NCBI GenBank assembly: GCA_005656395.1
Contig: SRSI01000044.1
Span: 1,054,001-1,118,000, forward strand
Length of the DNA: 64,000 nt
Direction: 5' to 3'
Source of the DNA: Strongyloides papillosus
Taxonomy: Eukaryota > Nematoda > Chromadorea > Rhabditida > Strongyloididae
Of the stretch, positions 63,720-64,000 are shown piece after piece. Position 1 is the first letter of the stretch; each line of letters begins with the position of its first letter. Position numbers and translations under genes: made by a program. Under the pieces are notes generated by a model, which saw nothing but the letters and a program-made list of their open reading frames with translations, did not search any database and was not told the origin of the DNA.

Positions 63720-64000
63720 AATGACGGAGGGGAAATATTAAATCTATAAATTCCAGAGACAATATAAACTGTTAGAAAACAAAAAAAAATATTTATATAC
63801 ATAAGTATATACAAAAGATATTTGTTTAATTATAATAAAAAATAAAAGAGATATTCTCACAATGTTTAAATTTATTAAAATTAAGATTTAATGTTTTTGT
63901 TAATACAGAAACAATTAATAATATTTTACTCTAATATATAAAATATTTATATGTTATTATATTGTAAAAATAAATGTCATTTACAAATTCTTTTATATTT
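63720..64000. other. 5' flank of the SLC4 gene
   Basis: AT-rich sequence upstream of the start codon on the minus strand. No clear promoter element or acceptor-like site was identified. Confidence 0.35.

Noticed and set aside
1..64000. CRISPR array, prophage, bacterial operon or plasmid features
   Set aside because: Introns, gene families and composition are those of a nematode nuclear genome; no regular short repeats with spacers were seen.

Overview
This window looks like nuclear DNA of a parasitic nematode, most likely of the Strongyloides/Parastrongyloides group. The DNA is extremely AT-rich. Protein-coding genes are split by very short introns, mostly 44-66 nt, with GT donors and T-rich ...TTTTAG/TTTCAG acceptors. 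Several start codons are preceded by a splice-acceptor-like site, as expected with spliced-leader trans-splicing. The proteins look nematode-like (tubby, SAR1, LHFPL, a supplementary-type nuclear receptor, an SXP/RAL-2-like secreted protein). The assignment is inferred from composition and gene content; no database was searched.

Layout: (1) 0.3-20.2 kb, gene-dense and mostly conserved housekeeping: SLC35A nucleotide-sugar transporter (+), Tuba/DNMBP-like RhoGEF (+), tubby tub-1 (-), TBC1D20-like RAB1 GAP (-), a 3.5 kb gap, SAR1 GTPase (+), a TA-flanked transposable element and a decayed gene, LHFPL tetraspan (+) and a nucleotide-diphospho-sugar transferase (+). (2) 20.2-24.9 kb, three membrane-protein genes on the minus strand: an unrecognised four-helix protein, a PGAP2/FRAG1-like protein and a divergent GLUT-type sugar transporter. 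(3) 24.9-43.2 kb, repeat-rich and gene-poor: nested inverted repeats, a decayed mariner, a foldback element with about 300 bp arms, hairpin clusters, a small GC islet and a degenerate repeat array. Only one convincing gene lies here, a small secreted protein at 31.7 kb. (4) 43.2-46.4 kb: a nuclear hormone receptor (+) and an amidinohydrolase/DDAH-like enzyme (-) that uses a GC-AG intron. (5) 46.4-58.8 kb: one C2H2 zinc-finger transcription factor with eight fingers inside large non-coding flanks that hold less AT-rich islets, a pattern typical of developmental regulators, plus a miRNA-like hairpin. (6) 58.8-63.7 kb: a complete SLC4 bicarbonate transporter of the sodium-coupled type (-).

Several genes share secretory-pathway themes: SAR1 and TBC1D20 act at ER exit and ER-Golgi traffic, SLC35A feeds Golgi glycosylation, and the transferase and PGAP2-like proteins act on glycans or GPI anchors. 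In a eukaryotic genome this closeness is probably coincidence. I found no CRISPR array, operon-like defence cluster or clearly new enzymatic system. The most interesting items are a near-consensus X-box (RFX/DAF-19 site) upstream of tub-1, the nested repeat structures, a long hairpin upstream of the zinc-finger gene, the GC-AG intron and a frame-broken gene at 16.5 kb. All exon joins were worked out by hand from reading frame, splice motifs and family conservation; totals are multiples of three for every multi-exon gene listed.
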